Positions 16,236 to 25,356 of a stretch of 30,692 bases of DNA are shown here, piece after piece (the first letter of the stretch is position 1; every line of letters begins with the position of its first letter). Made by a program: the position numbers and the translations under genes. The DNA is from Lachnospiraceae bacterium (lineage in GTDB: Bacteria; Bacillota; Clostridia; Lachnospirales; Lachnospiraceae). The stretch covers positions 1 to 30,692 of the forward strand of contig CAAGJU010000406.1 of the NCBI GenBank assembly GCA_900770225.1. Reading direction: 5' to 3'. The notes under the pieces are model-generated. The model was not told the origin of the DNA. It ran no database searches and saw only the letters and a list, made by a program, of their open reading frames with translations.

Positions 16236-17188
16236 GTCCCATTCCGCATGCTTTCGATATTTTCCCAGCTGATTTTTCCCTCCATAGGGCCGAAAGCGGC
16301 TACATTCAGAGCCCCTGCTGCGGCTGCAATTTCCGCACATTCTTTCAGGCTCCTATTCTCAAGCAGAGCGCAGAGGAAAGCCCCTATGGATGTATCGCCG
16401 GCACCTGTCGGATCAACCGTCCGCACATGATACAGTCCCTGATCGATAACCTCTCCTGATCTGGTATAGATGCTGGACCCTTCCGATCCCTTCTTCAAAA
16501 ATAAAATCTCGAGGTTCGGATTTTCAAAGCATTTGCTCACCGCCTGCTCAACATCCTCCATACCAGTGAGCAAACGGAGCTCATCGATGCCCGGTGCAAA
16601 AATACTGCTCATATTCATCAGCTCATGAATGATATCGAGAGATTCCCGGCTTTTCGATGGATTGGTAAGATGCTCCATGCGGACATTGGGATCAAAGCTG
16701 ATCTTCGTTCCCTGCTTCTTCATGGCGCGGGCCGTCTTGACAATTTCCCATCCATACGACAGTTTTGCCGTGAGCGCACAGCCCATTATATGGAAAAACT
16801 TCGCCTCCCGCAGGGACGGTTCCGTCACATCAGGCATCACGGCTTCCGTTGCCGGTGTCTCATCCCAGTGGAAGAGGTATTTCCTGTCTCCACGATCATC
16901 GTAGGATACAAAGGCACATGCCGTTGATTCGTCAGGGTCAACAATGACTTTAGACGTATCAACCCCGTCTTTATTCAGACGCTGCAGAATACATTCGCCA
17001 AATCCGTCTTTGCCGACACCGGAAATAATACCGCAGCTGTGTCCCAGCCTGGCCACCGTGGAAATCATGATGGCAGAGGAACCGGACGGATACGGTCCGC
17101 TGAAAAGCGCCATCCTGTTCAACGGCTGATTTACCTCAGTCCTCATGATCTCGACCAGCGTTTCGCCCATCGTCCATATCTCAGCCAA
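16220..17188 (-). CDS. PfkB-family carbohydrate kinase (second of two in operon)
   Basis: A 322-residue ribokinase/PfkB-fold kinase that transfers ATP phosphate to a sugar or sugar phosphate. Visible are the N-terminal MGETLVEI strand, the GSSAIMISTVARLG substrate region near 36-49, SFDPNVR, the glycine/ATP region LKKGSEGS, and the catalytic DPTGAGD (Asp265). The sugar-site GGAPxN block of fructokinases is changed to PSGSSA, so its substrate may differ from that of the first PfkB. The start is TTG at 17186-17188, eight bases inside the VOC gene, which aligns best with family N-termini. In the pathway it could supply the second phosphate before aldolase. Confidence 0.87.
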   Translation of the reverse strand: MAEIWTMGETLVEIMRTEVNQPLNRMALFSGPYPSGSSAIMISTVARLGHSCGIISGVGKDGFGECILQRLNKDGVDTSKVIVDPDESTACAFVSYDDRGDRKYLFHWDETPATEAVMPDVTEPSLREAKFFHIMGCALTAKLSYGWEIVKTARAMKKQGTKISFDPNVRMEHLTNPSKSRESLDIIHELMNMSSIFAPGIDELRLLTGMEDVEQAVSKCFENPNLEILFLKKGSEGSSIYTRSGEVIDQGLYHVRTVDPTGAGDTSIGAFLCALLENRSLKECAEIAAAAGALNVAAFGPMEGKISWENIESMRNGTWRQD

Positions 17189-17606
17189 GTGCCTTCACCG
17201 CCATTTCCTTCTGTTCCTCTGATGTGAATTTCTGGATAAATTCAACGATCTCATGGTTGGGTCCCAGAACAGTAAAATACTCCACGCCGTGCTCCCAGTA
17301 AGGCAGATAGCACGGTCCTTCCCTGAAGACATAGCCGGACGCCTTTGCCTCATTTACACACGCGACAATATCTGTGCAGTTCAGAGCGATATGGTCAATG
17401 GCGCCAATCGTATTCGATACTCCGCCATCCTTCTCATATGTCTCGATCAGGATATCCCCAAGCCCCAGAAAGCTGACGGGATGACCACCGTAAAACGTCG
17501 ACCAGATTACTTTGAATCCGAGACCAGTGTAAAAATCCACCGTCTTCTTAATATCATCCGTCGGAATACCTATATGCTGATATCCTTTTACAAAATCCGT
17601 AAGCAT
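17181..17606 (-). CDS. VOC (glyoxalase/dioxygenase-fold) family protein
   Basis: A 141-residue single-module VOC protein with YQHIGIPTDDIKKTVDFYTGLGF at the start, IDHIALNCTDI at about 70-80, and EYFTVLGPNHEIVEFIQ at about 110-128. The metal-ligand positions expected in this fold (His11, Glu55 in ILIETYE, His72, Glu121 in HEIVEF) appear present. VOC enzymes catalyse isomerisations, epimerisations or C-C/C-O chemistry on metal-bound substrates, so a sugar-derived intermediate is possible. It overlaps the following PfkB gene by eight bases, which ties it to the operon. GGGGGT lies upstream of the ATG. Confidence 0.82.
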   Translation of the reverse strand: MLTDFVKGYQHIGIPTDDIKKTVDFYTGLGFKVIWSTFYGGHPVSFLGLGDILIETYEKDGGVSNTIGAIDHIALNCTDIVACVNEAKASGYVFREGPCYLPYWEHGVEYFTVLGPNHEIVEFIQKFTSEEQKEMAVKALG

Positions 17607-17638
17607 AACTCTACCCCCTTCCTGTATGACAGGCTGTG

Positions 17639-18568
17639 TTATGCGTAAATGCTGCGAAGTACTGCCGGTGCCTTGTCAGTACAGTTGAACAGATCGCAGT
17701 TCTTTGCGATTGCTGCGGAAATGGCACTGCGTCCCGGACCCACAACCTTTCTCGGGTCATTCTCTTCCGGCGAAATGGCACTCTTTACGCCATCTGAAAA
17801 TACTTTCTTCAGTCCTGTTCCAACATTGATCTTGCTCATGCCCATGGCAACACAGCGGCGGAAGTCTTCTTCCGGCACACCGGTGCCTCCGTGCAGGACG
17901 AGAGCAACGTCTGTTTCTTTTCTGATCTGTTCCAGAAGATCAAAACGGATCTTCGGCGCCGCTTTGTAGTATCCGTGTGCTGTACCGATGGCCACTGCCA
18001 GTGCATCAATACCGGTGCGCTCAACAAATTCATGAACCAGCGTAGGGTCCGTATATGCTTTTCCACTCTCTGATACATGCACTTCATCCTCATGTCCTGC
18101 CAGCATACCGAGTTCTGCCTCTACGGAGCAGCCGTTGACGCCATAAGGACTGTGCCTGTGCGCAAAATCTGCTATTTCTTTTGACTTCGCAATATTGACC
18201 TCAAAATCCTCCTGCGATGCATCAATCATTACATTGGTAAAACCTGCGACAACAGCCTGCTTGATCTGTTCCAGATCTTTTGCATGATCCAGATGGAGGC
18301 AGATCGGCACTTCCGGATAGCATTTGGATATGCCTTTCGCCGTCTCCGCGATAAGCTCAAGAGAACCGCTATAATACTTCACACAGCCAAGAGATGCCAT
18401 AAGGATGACGGGTGCATTTTTTTCACGGGCACCCTCTACGATTCCCACCATCTCTTCCAGCGTACTGAAGTTAAAAGCGCCAACCGCATATCTCTCTTCA
18501 GGAGCTGTATCGGTTGTAGCTTTCTTTACCGAATCAGCCATGATCTGCTTCATTGTCAATAATGGCAT
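17639..18568 (-). CDS. Class II ketose-bisphosphate aldolase
   Basis: A 309-residue Zn-dependent aldolase of the FBA/GatY/KbaY type. It has CLHLDHAKD with Asp94 as proton donor and His95 as metal ligand, SVEAELG with Glu150, AIGTAHGYYK with His198, LVLHGGTG with His226, and the phosphate-binding KINVGTGLK. It cleaves a ketose bisphosphate to DHAP and an aldehyde, usually glyceraldehyde 3-phosphate. The stereochemistry (fructose, tagatose or another ketose) cannot be told from sequence alone. GGAGG lies eight bases before the ATG. As the only C-C-cleaving enzyme in the operon it is the likely exit step to glycolysis. Confidence 0.92.
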   Translation of the reverse strand: MPLLTMKQIMADSVKKATTDTAPEERYAVGAFNFSTLEEMVGIVEGAREKNAPVILMASLGCVKYYSGSLELIAETAKGISKCYPEVPICLHLDHAKDLEQIKQAVVAGFTNVMIDASQEDFEVNIAKSKEIADFAHRHSPYGVNGCSVEAELGMLAGHEDEVHVSESGKAYTDPTLVHEFVERTGIDALAVAIGTAHGYYKAAPKIRFDLLEQIRKETDVALVLHGGTGVPEEDFRRCVAMGMSKINVGTGLKKVFSDGVKSAISPEENDPRKVVGPGRSAISAAIAKNCDLFNCTDKAPAVLRSIYA

Positions 18569-18601
18569 AATAATATCCTCCGTACGTTTTCCTGATTACC
18601 G

Positions 18602-19567
18602 TTAAGATTTTTCCATGGCCCGTCTGATCATGACGTAGGCTCCCCACGCCACGGCTTCATCATTGAGCTTCGATAGCCTGATCACATCATCTTCCACGTG
18701 AAAGCATGCTTTTCTGTGCACGGTATCCATCATACTGTCCCAGAAAAATTCCTGCGCCTTCATGACCCCTCCGGCCAGTACAATGGCGTCCGGGTCAAAG
18801 AGATTAACCAGATTGGCAAGTCCTGTACCTATATATACGCCCTCTTCTTCCAGCATCTCCAGTGCATACCTGTCACCGGCAGCTGCCGCTTCAGCCAGAA
18901 CCCCTCCGTTCAGCTTTCCCGGATCCTGACCGACCGCATCAAAGACAGCGCTTCTGATTCCCTTGCGCATGTCACGTTTCATTCTCGCCTTCAGAGCCGT
19001 ACCTGACGCGTAAGTTTCAAAGCAGCCGTTGTTGCCACAGCCACAGGAAATGCCTTCAAAATTAATGGATACATGTCCGAATTCTCCGGCAAACCCGTGT
19101 TTTCCGTGAAAAATATCTCCGTTTATGGCAATACCGCCGCCGCATCCCGTACTGATCGTCTGATACAGTACAGTCTGTTCTCCCTTTGCCGCTCCGACAT
19201 TGGCTTCTGCCAGCGCCCCGAGATTCCCGTCGTTTTCAACGAGTACCGGAACCCCGAATTCCTTCCGGAGAAGGTCACCCAGGGGAAAATCCTTCCAGCC
19301 CATCATCGGCACATCAATGATTCTTCCTGTACGGTAATCCAGGGGACCCGGCGCAGCAACGCCGACGCCGGACAGGCTTGAAGATGTAATTCCCGCCGCC
19401 TTCAGTGCTTCATATCCGCACGCAATGGTATTCTTTAATACGGCCTCTTCGCCTTCATAGGTTTTTGATTTGTTTTTGATAAACGGAGTAAGCGGCATAT
19501 CATTTTCATCAAAAACAACAGCCGTTGTTTTGGTTCCCCCGATATCAAGAATCAGGTAATTTTTCAT
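18602..19567 (-). CDS. ROK-family sugar kinase
   Basis: A 321-residue ROK kinase of the glucokinase/allokinase/NagK type. It has the phosphate loop DIGGTKTT (Asp8-Thr15), the catalytic ENDGN (Asp113), the GEFGH sugar-binding Glu162/His165, and the zinc motif CGCGNNGC (from Cys175). The frame is open from a TTG at 19579, but the ATG at 19565-19567 has the better ribosome site (GGGAAA) and matches family N-termini. Within an operon containing an RbsABC-like importer and an AlsE-like epimerase, an allokinase-like role is possible; glucose or mannose 6-phosphorylation is equally compatible. Confidence 0.9.
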   Translation of the reverse strand: MKNYLILDIGGTKTTAVVFDENDMPLTPFIKNKSKTYEGEEAVLKNTIACGYEALKAAGITSSSLSGVGVAAPGPLDYRTGRIIDVPMMGWKDFPLGDLLRKEFGVPVLVENDGNLGALAEANVGAAKGEQTVLYQTISTGCGGGIAINGDIFHGKHGFAGEFGHVSINFEGISCGCGNNGCFETYASGTALKARMKRDMRKGIRSAVFDAVGQDPGKLNGGVLAEAAAAGDRYALEMLEEEGVYIGTGLANLVNLFDPDAIVLAGGVMKAQEFFWDSMMDTVHRKACFHVEDDVIRLSKLNDEAVAWGAYVMIRRAMEKS

Positions 19568-19645
19568 ATCATTTCCCAATCTGACTGCTTATATAGGGGG
19601 CGCAGGACAGGGAAAGCCCTCTCCCGTGCCTTTGCCGTAAAGAAA

Positions 19646-20638
19646 TCAGGTCTTGTTCATTCTCTTCTTCTGTGCCTCATCGAGCATTACTGCAAGGATG
19701 ATAATGGCGCCGATAACAACCTTCTGCCAGTATGCCGAAATCTCCATGAGCGTCATACCGTTGTTGATAACGGCGATGATCGCGCATCCGAACATAGCTC
19801 TTGCAATGGATCCGGTGCCGCCGGATAGGGATGTGCCGCCCAGTACAGTAGCTGCAATGGCGAACATCTCGTAGCCATCACCGGTATTCGGATGTCCGTT
19901 GTTAACCTTGGAAGCTGCAACGACACCTGCAAGTCCTGCGGTAATTCCACAGATCACATGGCACATCAGCGTTACACGCTTGGTGTTGACACCGCACATA
20001 TGGGCAACGGAAGGATTGGAACCTGTTGCAAATACATGACGGCCGAATACGGACTTGGTAAGGATCAGGTGGAAAATAACAACGACGATGACTGTAAAAA
20101 TTACGATGCAGGGAATAATACCCGTTTTAAAACTTTCTGTCTGAATAAGTCTGCCCGAGCCGAGAACCGCGAATCCGTTCGGCAGGCCGTATACAGGGCC
20201 GCCGCCGGAAATGATATAAGCCAGTCCTCTGAAAGCCTGCATCAGTGCCAGCGTACAGATCATGGGAACCAGGTTCATGTAGGCAACAAGCCAGCCAATA
20301 AACAGACCGATTACAGCACCGGAAAGCACGCCGATCAGAATCTGAAGGAAAATAATCAGCGGTGTACTCTCCACACCCATGCCCTTGATGGCAAGTGCCG
20401 CAAGAATACCTGTGACAGCCATCGTGGAACCTACGCTGATATCGATGCCGCCGAGGAGAATAACATAAGTAAGTCCGGTTGCGAGTATGGCATTCAGACA
20501 CATCTGTCCGAAAAGGTTAATGACATTTGCTGCATTCAGGAAGGTAGGACTTCCGATGGCAAAGGCAATGACCAGAGCGATCAGAACGACCACGACGATG
20601 TTGTCATTAAGTAGATCTTTAAATGATTTTGTCTTCAT
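19646..20638 (-). CDS. Ribose/allose-type sugar ABC transporter permease
   Basis: A 330-residue inner-membrane permease of the RbsC/AraH/AlsC family. Hallmarks are FGQMCLNAILATGLTYVILLGGIDISVGS, IGWLVAYMNLVPMICTLALM, GGGPVYGLP, the ATP-coupling segment GRHVFATGSNPSVAHMCGVN, and ATVLGGTSLSGGTGSI. About nine to ten hydrophobic spans are visible. GGGGTG precedes the ATG. It partners the ATPase gene upstream and the binding-protein gene beyond it; substrate specificity resides in the latter. Confidence 0.93.
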   Translation of the reverse strand: MKTKSFKDLLNDNIVVVVLIALVIAFAIGSPTFLNAANVINLFGQMCLNAILATGLTYVILLGGIDISVGSTMAVTGILAALAIKGMGVESTPLIIFLQILIGVLSGAVIGLFIGWLVAYMNLVPMICTLALMQAFRGLAYIISGGGPVYGLPNGFAVLGSGRLIQTESFKTGIIPCIVIFTVIVVVIFHLILTKSVFGRHVFATGSNPSVAHMCGVNTKRVTLMCHVICGITAGLAGVVAASKVNNGHPNTGDGYEMFAIAATVLGGTSLSGGTGSIARAMFGCAIIAVINNGMTLMEISAYWQKVVIGAIIILAVMLDEAQKKRMNKT

Positions 20639-20696
20639 TTTTCTTTCACCCCATAGCTATAAATTCATATTTTTTTAATTTACTGTGCTGTGACGA

Positions 20697-22226
20697 TCAG
20701 GCCTTTACCGCAGAATGCGATTCTTTTTTTGCTCCGTCTGTACTAATCGGGCTGGCAAAAGAAATAAGATTCAATTCATTAATTTCGTCACCTTCCAGCT
20801 CTCCTGTGAGTCTTCCTTCCGACATAACGTATGCTCTGTCAGCAATCTTAATGATCTCAGGCATATCGGAAGAAACCATGATAATGCATCCTCCGGATTC
20901 AACGAAATCATTCATCAACGCATAGAATTCAGCTCGCGCATTTACATCGATACCTTTCGTAGGCTCATCGAGGATCAGGACCTTGACACCGGCAGCCAGC
21001 CATTTGGAAAGAATAACCTTCTGCTGGTTTCCTCCGGAGAGGTTCTGCGCAAGTGTCTGTATGCTCGGGGCCTTGATCTCCAGTTTCTGCATATACTCTT
21101 CACTTGCCTTCTTCTCCCAGGGCACGTTCACAACGACACCGCCCTTAGCGTGATAGGGAAGATTGGGCAGTGCTACGTTTTCCTCTATGCTCTTCTTCAG
21201 AAGAAGTCCTGTGCGGCGTCTGTCCTCTGTGGCAAGTCCGATTTTATGATCAATGGCCTCTTTGGGACTGCGGATGTGAACTTCCTCTCCCTCAAGGAAT
21301 ATTTTACCGGAAGTAATTTTTGTAGCGCCGAAGATGGCTTCCATGACTTCCGTCCGTCCGGCACCAACCAGACCTGAAAAAGCAACGATCTCTCCGGCAT
21401 TCGCATGGAAGCTGACATCGTTGAATTTTCCGTTCTGGCAGAGATGCTCTACACGCAGCATTTCTTTTCCAGCTGTGTGTTTATGCTTCGTAAATGCACC
21501 GAGCTCACGGCCGACCATGCTGTTAACGATTGTCTTCTCATCAACATCTTTGATCATATATTCTGCAACCTTGGCACCATCCCGGAGAATCGTGCATCTC
21601 TCGCAGATCTGCGGCAGCTCAGCCATGCGGTGCGTAACATAAATCATTGTTGTACCGGCCGCTTTCATTTTTGCGACCTGTTCAAACAGTGAATCAATTT
21701 CCTTATCTGAAAGGGATGACGTAGGCTCATCCAGAACAACCACCTTGGCATGTTTGGATATAACCTTGGCGATCTCAACCATCTGAAGCTGCGCTGCTGT
21801 CAGCTGCCGGCAGATGGTATGTGCATCAAGATCCAGCCCCATTTCATCCAGTACACTCTGGGCATCCTGTTCCATTTTCTTTCGATCAAGCCGACCGAAT
21901 TTACCATGCGGCTCATTGCCCAGATACATATTTTCCGCTATCGTCAGATGCGGCGCTATCGCTGTCTCCTGCTCGATGACTGCAATACCATGATCCAGTG
22001 CATCTCGCGGGGAATTAAAGTGCATCTTCTGTCCGTTCAGTATTACACTCCCGCTTGTAGGATGATAGATTGCCGCAATAATTTTGATAAGTGTTGACTT
22101 GCCGGCACCATTCTCGCCTACTAACGCATGGCATTCACCAGGATAAAAATCGATGCTAACGTCATTCAGCGCCTTAACACCCGGAAATTCCTTAACGATA
22201 TTCTTAACCTGTAAATAAGGCTCCAT
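20697..22226 (-). CDS. Sugar ABC transporter, double ATPase subunit (RbsA/AlsA-like)
   Basis: A 509-residue protein with two fused nucleotide-binding domains, as in RbsA, MglA and AlsA. The first half has Walker A GENGAGKST, LTAAQLQMVEIAKVIS and VLDEPTSSLSD. The second has the degenerate P-loop GLVGAGRTEV, signature LSGGNQQKVILSKWL and VLILDEPTKGIDV. The ATG at 22224-22226 was chosen because GGAGGT sits eight bases upstream; the frame extends six codons further without a better site. An attenuator-like hairpin separates it from the binding-protein gene. Confidence 0.94.
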   Translation of the reverse strand: MEPYLQVKNIVKEFPGVKALNDVSIDFYPGECHALVGENGAGKSTLIKIIAAIYHPTSGSVILNGQKMHFNSPRDALDHGIAVIEQETAIAPHLTIAENMYLGNEPHGKFGRLDRKKMEQDAQSVLDEMGLDLDAHTICRQLTAAQLQMVEIAKVISKHAKVVVLDEPTSSLSDKEIDSLFEQVAKMKAAGTTMIYVTHRMAELPQICERCTILRDGAKVAEYMIKDVDEKTIVNSMVGRELGAFTKHKHTAGKEMLRVEHLCQNGKFNDVSFHANAGEIVAFSGLVGAGRTEVMEAIFGATKITSGKIFLEGEEVHIRSPKEAIDHKIGLATEDRRRTGLLLKKSIEENVALPNLPYHAKGGVVVNVPWEKKASEEYMQKLEIKAPSIQTLAQNLSGGNQQKVILSKWLAAGVKVLILDEPTKGIDVNARAEFYALMNDFVESGGCIIMVSSDMPEIIKIADRAYVMSEGRLTGELEGDEINELNLISFASPISTDGAKKESHSAVKA

Positions 22227-22249
22227 GCCGTTGTACCTCCACAAATGAT

Positions 22250-22287
22250 ATAAAAGGGTGCCCGGTTCCTATGTGTATCCGGGCACC
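22250..22287 (-). terminator. Intercistronic attenuator/terminator after the binding-protein gene
   Basis: On the minus strand a perfect 9-bp stem GGTGCCCGG/CCGGGCACC (22279-22287 and 22257-22265) is followed by CTTTTATATC. It lies between the substrate-binding-protein stop and the ATPase start. Partial termination here would raise binding protein relative to membrane components, a common arrangement in sugar ABC operons. Confidence 0.75.
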
Positions 22288-22363
22288 TCTGTACTTTCTG
22301 ATTATGATCCGGTCAGACGGAACACGTAACATCCGTTCCGCCTGTATCGGATATAACCTCTTT

Positions 22364-23497
22364 TTACTTATTCAGGTAATCCTGAACATTATCCTTGGTA
22401 ACAAGCTGGCACTCGATGAGATCCTTCTTGTCTCCCTCGATCTTGCCGGTTGTGAAATACTCATAAATCTTGTCAACAATGCCTGCACCGATTCCTTCAG
22501 GATCCTGTGCAACCTCTGCCTCCCAGATCTTGCCAACCTGGTCGTCAGCAATGTACTCGCACGCTGTCTCACCAGCATCAAAGCCGACGATCTTGGTGCT
22601 GGAACCAGCTGCCTGGATAGAAGAAAGAGCACCGTAACCGGTAGGATCACCTACTACGAATACATAGGAAAGAGAATCGCCGTACTGTGTGATCCAGTTC
22701 TGCATGATATCTGCAGCCTTGGCCTGATCGTTATCAGCATCCATGGACTCGATCAGCGTAAGATCCTTGCCGTCATCGATGGCTTTCTGAATTGTTTCCT
22801 CAAATCCTGCCTGACGGTCCTGTGTGGACTGTGCAGAAGCATAGGTAATGCATCCTACGGTACTTCCTTCCGGTGCATGCTCAGCGATATACTCACCAGC
22901 CGTAACACCGCCCGCGTAGTTATTGGAACCTACAAACGCCTCATACAGATCCTCATACTGATCATCGAGTGTGCAGTCGAAAGTAAAGATCTTTACGCCT
23001 TCAGCCGCTGCCTGCTGCAGAGCCGGTACCGTACCTGCCGGGTCGTTACAGGAAAGAGCGATAGCGTCATAGCCGGCGCCGGTATAGTTGTTGATAAGGT
23101 CGGTTGCTACGGATCCATCCAGCTGCTGATCGCCGAGAGTGGGATCCGGAATACCGAGCTTTGAGCACTCCGCCTTGATGCCGTCTTCAACGCTCTGATA
23201 GAAAGCATCGTTCTCAGTACCTACGATGAACGCAAGCTTCAGATCTGCGGGATCCTTGATCTGTCCGCTGGATGATCCGGAAGAGACAGCTTCAGAAGTG
23301 GAAGAAGCGCTCGCCGTCTCGGTGGATGCGGCAGATGTGCTGCTGGTTGCAGTGCTTGATGCTGCTGATGTAGATGCCGCCGTCGAAGATGCTGATGAGG
23401 AACCGCTTGATGCACTTGATGCATTAGAGGATGACCCACATGCAGCGAGACCAACTGTCATAACTGCTACCATTGCTACTGATAATGCCTTTTTCAT
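22364..23497 (-). CDS. Sugar ABC transporter substrate-binding lipoprotein (RbsB-like)
   Basis: A 377-residue lipoprotein: signal MKKALSVAMVAVMTVGLAAC with lipobox LAAC and lipidated Cys20. A Ser/Ala/Thr-rich tether (about 21-76) precedes a type I periplasmic-binding fold (Peripla_BP_4). Characteristic elements are LKLAFIVGTENDAFYQSVEDGIKAE, YDAIALSCNDPAGTVPALQQAAAEGVKIFTFDC, DRQAGFEE and KIVGFDAGE. It is anchored outside the membrane and delivers a sugar to the RbsA/RbsC-like pair. AGGAGGG lies before the ATG. A TATAAT-like sequence in the 82-base upstream gap lacks a good -35, so a separate promoter is uncertain. Confidence 0.93.
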   Translation of the reverse strand: MKKALSVAMVAVMTVGLAACGSSSNASSASSGSSSASSTAASTSAASSTATSSTSAASTETASASSTSEAVSSGSSSGQIKDPADLKLAFIVGTENDAFYQSVEDGIKAECSKLGIPDPTLGDQQLDGSVATDLINNYTGAGYDAIALSCNDPAGTVPALQQAAAEGVKIFTFDCTLDDQYEDLYEAFVGSNNYAGGVTAGEYIAEHAPEGSTVGCITYASAQSTQDRQAGFEETIQKAIDDGKDLTLIESMDADNDQAKAADIMQNWITQYGDSLSYVFVVGDPTGYGALSSIQAAGSSTKIVGFDAGETACEYIADDQVGKIWEAEVAQDPEGIGAGIVDKIYEYFTTGKIEGDKKDLIECQLVTKDNVQDYLNK

Positions 23498-23579
23498 TTG
23501 TACCCTCCTTTTACTGGTAAAAAAATGATTAATAATATACCGCAGTCTGACCAGCTGCGATTATATTCTGTTTTGTGCC

Positions 23580-24263
23580 TCAGTCTTTTGCCGGCGGATA
23601 TTCCGTGCAGAGAAGTCTGTAAGGCGCTTCATCTTCTTCAATGGTCGGATATCTTCCGAGCGGCTCTCTGAAGAAGTTGTCTGTATTGTCATCATTGGTC
23701 ATGGAGACCTCGCCGATCAGCGACGGTCCGCCCTCCGGAATGATGAACTCATGAGCCAGATACGGATAAAGTGTCATGCTCTCACCGTTGTGCAGTGTCA
23801 CGTGACTGCCTGCCGGAAGGGTATAATGTCTGCCGTCCTGTGTAATCATGACATCGGTATCCAGATATTTACCCGTTGCAGGATCTGCATTATAGAATGT
23901 AAAGATAATGTCATTGCCGCCCCGGTTGATGATGTCCTCCATTTTGTTTTTGTGATAATGCATGGGAGATACCTGACCGGAGTCACACATCATAATCTTC
24001 TCGGCATAGGTTTTCTTATATTTGGGATTGTGTACATTACCATTGCGGATTGTGATCAGTGCAAGACCCAAGGTGTCGAAATGGCCTTCTCCATAATCCG
24101 TCACATCCCAGCCGAGTGCATTGTCACGAATCTCGTCATATTCGTGATTTTTCTCCTGCCACTCTTCCGGTGTGAAACTGAGAAACGGCGGCAGCGCAAA
24201 TTTATACTCAGCCAGCAGTTTCTCAAATTTCTTAATCACAGCATTAATTTCCGAGCGTTTCAT
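23580..24263 (-). CDS. D-lyxose ketol-isomerase family protein
   Basis: A 227-residue cupin-fold sugar isomerase. The family (EC 5.3.1.15) interconverts D-lyxose and D-xylulose and commonly D-mannose and D-fructose, using a divalent metal. The start MKRSEINAVI and the blocks GWDVTDYGEG, EKIMMCDSGQVSPMHYHKNKMEDI, YTLPAGSHVTLHNGESMTLYP and YLAHEFI are typical. His102, His104, Glu109 and His171 are the expected metal ligands. Length matches the family (about 225-230). In this operon it could convert an imported aldose to a ketose for PfkB phosphorylation. Confidence 0.9.
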   Translation of the reverse strand: MKRSEINAVIKKFEKLLAEYKFALPPFLSFTPEEWQEKNHEYDEIRDNALGWDVTDYGEGHFDTLGLALITIRNGNVHNPKYKKTYAEKIMMCDSGQVSPMHYHKNKMEDIINRGGNDIIFTFYNADPATGKYLDTDVMITQDGRHYTLPAGSHVTLHNGESMTLYPYLAHEFIIPEGGPSLIGEVSMTNDDNTDNFFREPLGRYPTIEEDEAPYRLLCTEYPPAKD

Positions 24264-24297
24264 TGATTTCCTCCTCTTCCCCGGGTAAATATACCGG

Positions 24298-25344
24298 TCA
24301 TCTGCCGATCTGCTGTATTCTCCTGATGGTTTCCTCTATCTGTTCATCTCCATGCCTGATCGAGAATTTCAGAATATTGGTCATTTTCTCAAACGGTTTC
24401 AACATCCTCACGCCGCCGTGGGCTTCTGTATACTCTCTTCCGTATACAAATGCATTGGCCGGTTCGAGCCCCATGACATAATCACCCGATGCCCGCGATT
24501 TCCACTCCATGAAGTGATTCAGATTCTTCATATTAAAATCGAGCTGAAGTCCTGTCTTCCACGAAGGGTTAACCGCCATGACAGCTGTATCACCGTTGTC
24601 ATCTGCACGGATATCGTGAATGAATACGTATTCCGGTTCATTATCAACCGGTTCTTCCATCCGGTCCCATCCGGAAACGTGCTCCTGTGAAAACGCCTCA
24701 CGCCCTTCCACCTTTGCTGACGGAACATACAGTCTTGTGTTCTCATCGAGGAAGGGATAACCGAGATTGCAGTGGTAAAGGATCATCACCGGCTCGGGAC
24801 GGAATGACTGATTCTCTATCTCATCCGTAATGCGGATCTTATCCTCGCCGAGTACCGTTTCTATCCGGCGGCGGAGAACCATATTCTCCCCGAAAAGTTC
24901 AGCCTCACGCATCTCACCGGTGATCACGACACGTATGCTGTCGCCGTCGTCCACCACATCGCTGCAGATATGCTCCGCAGGTGTTGTGCGCATTCTTCCA
25001 TGCATGGGATAATCCTTGCCGTCAATCCTGCACGGCGCGCATATGTTTTCCAGTCCGGCGGTGAAAAACAGACCGCCCATGATACTCCGCTGTGCTTCGG
25101 CTCCGTTTGTGTCATAAGGATTTCTTCCTTCCAGGCCGGGCTTGGCGAGAAATGTCATGTTCTTTCCCCGCCAGGAAAGATCCGAGATATCCAGCGCCTT
25201 GTCCGACTGGACATGAAAGAGAAGATCCCCGCACCTGACTTCGATGGCGTGCATATGTTCAGAACGTCCCTCGACGTATTCCACCGGTCTGCAGTAAACC
25301 ATCTGCTGAAGACTGCCGCAGTATTTCAGATATTTTTCTTTCAT
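24298..25344 (-). CDS. DUF4432 / aldose 1-epimerase-like protein
   Basis: A 348-residue protein of the galactose-mutarotase-like beta-sandwich superfamily, DUF4432 type. Supporting segments are SDKALDISDLSWRGKNMTFLAKPG, GGLFFTAGLENICAP, MHGRMRTTPAEH (a His in the position typical for these folds), ILYHCNLGYPFLDE and the C-terminal MGLEPANAFVYGR. Family members are usually annotated as mutarotase-like enzymes acting on sugars or phosphosugars; actual activities are mostly untested. It lies 34 bases upstream of the lyxose isomerase gene and 12 bases after the SIS gene. Confidence 0.82.
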   Translation of the reverse strand: MKEKYLKYCGSLQQMVYCRPVEYVEGRSEHMHAIEVRCGDLLFHVQSDKALDISDLSWRGKNMTFLAKPGLEGRNPYDTNGAEAQRSIMGGLFFTAGLENICAPCRIDGKDYPMHGRMRTTPAEHICSDVVDDGDSIRVVITGEMREAELFGENMVLRRRIETVLGEDKIRITDEIENQSFRPEPVMILYHCNLGYPFLDENTRLYVPSAKVEGREAFSQEHVSGWDRMEEPVDNEPEYVFIHDIRADDNGDTAVMAVNPSWKTGLQLDFNMKNLNHFMEWKSRASGDYVMGLEPANAFVYGREYTEAHGGVRMLKPFEKMTNILKFSIRHGDEQIEETIRRIQQIGR

Positions 25345-25356
25345 TGCTTTATATCC

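Noticed and set aside
23541..23559. CGCAG/CTGCG stem and TATAAT in the gap before the binding-protein gene as a separate promoter or attenuator
   Set aside because: The stem is only 5 bp and the TATAAT lacks a matching -35, so support is too weak for a feature.
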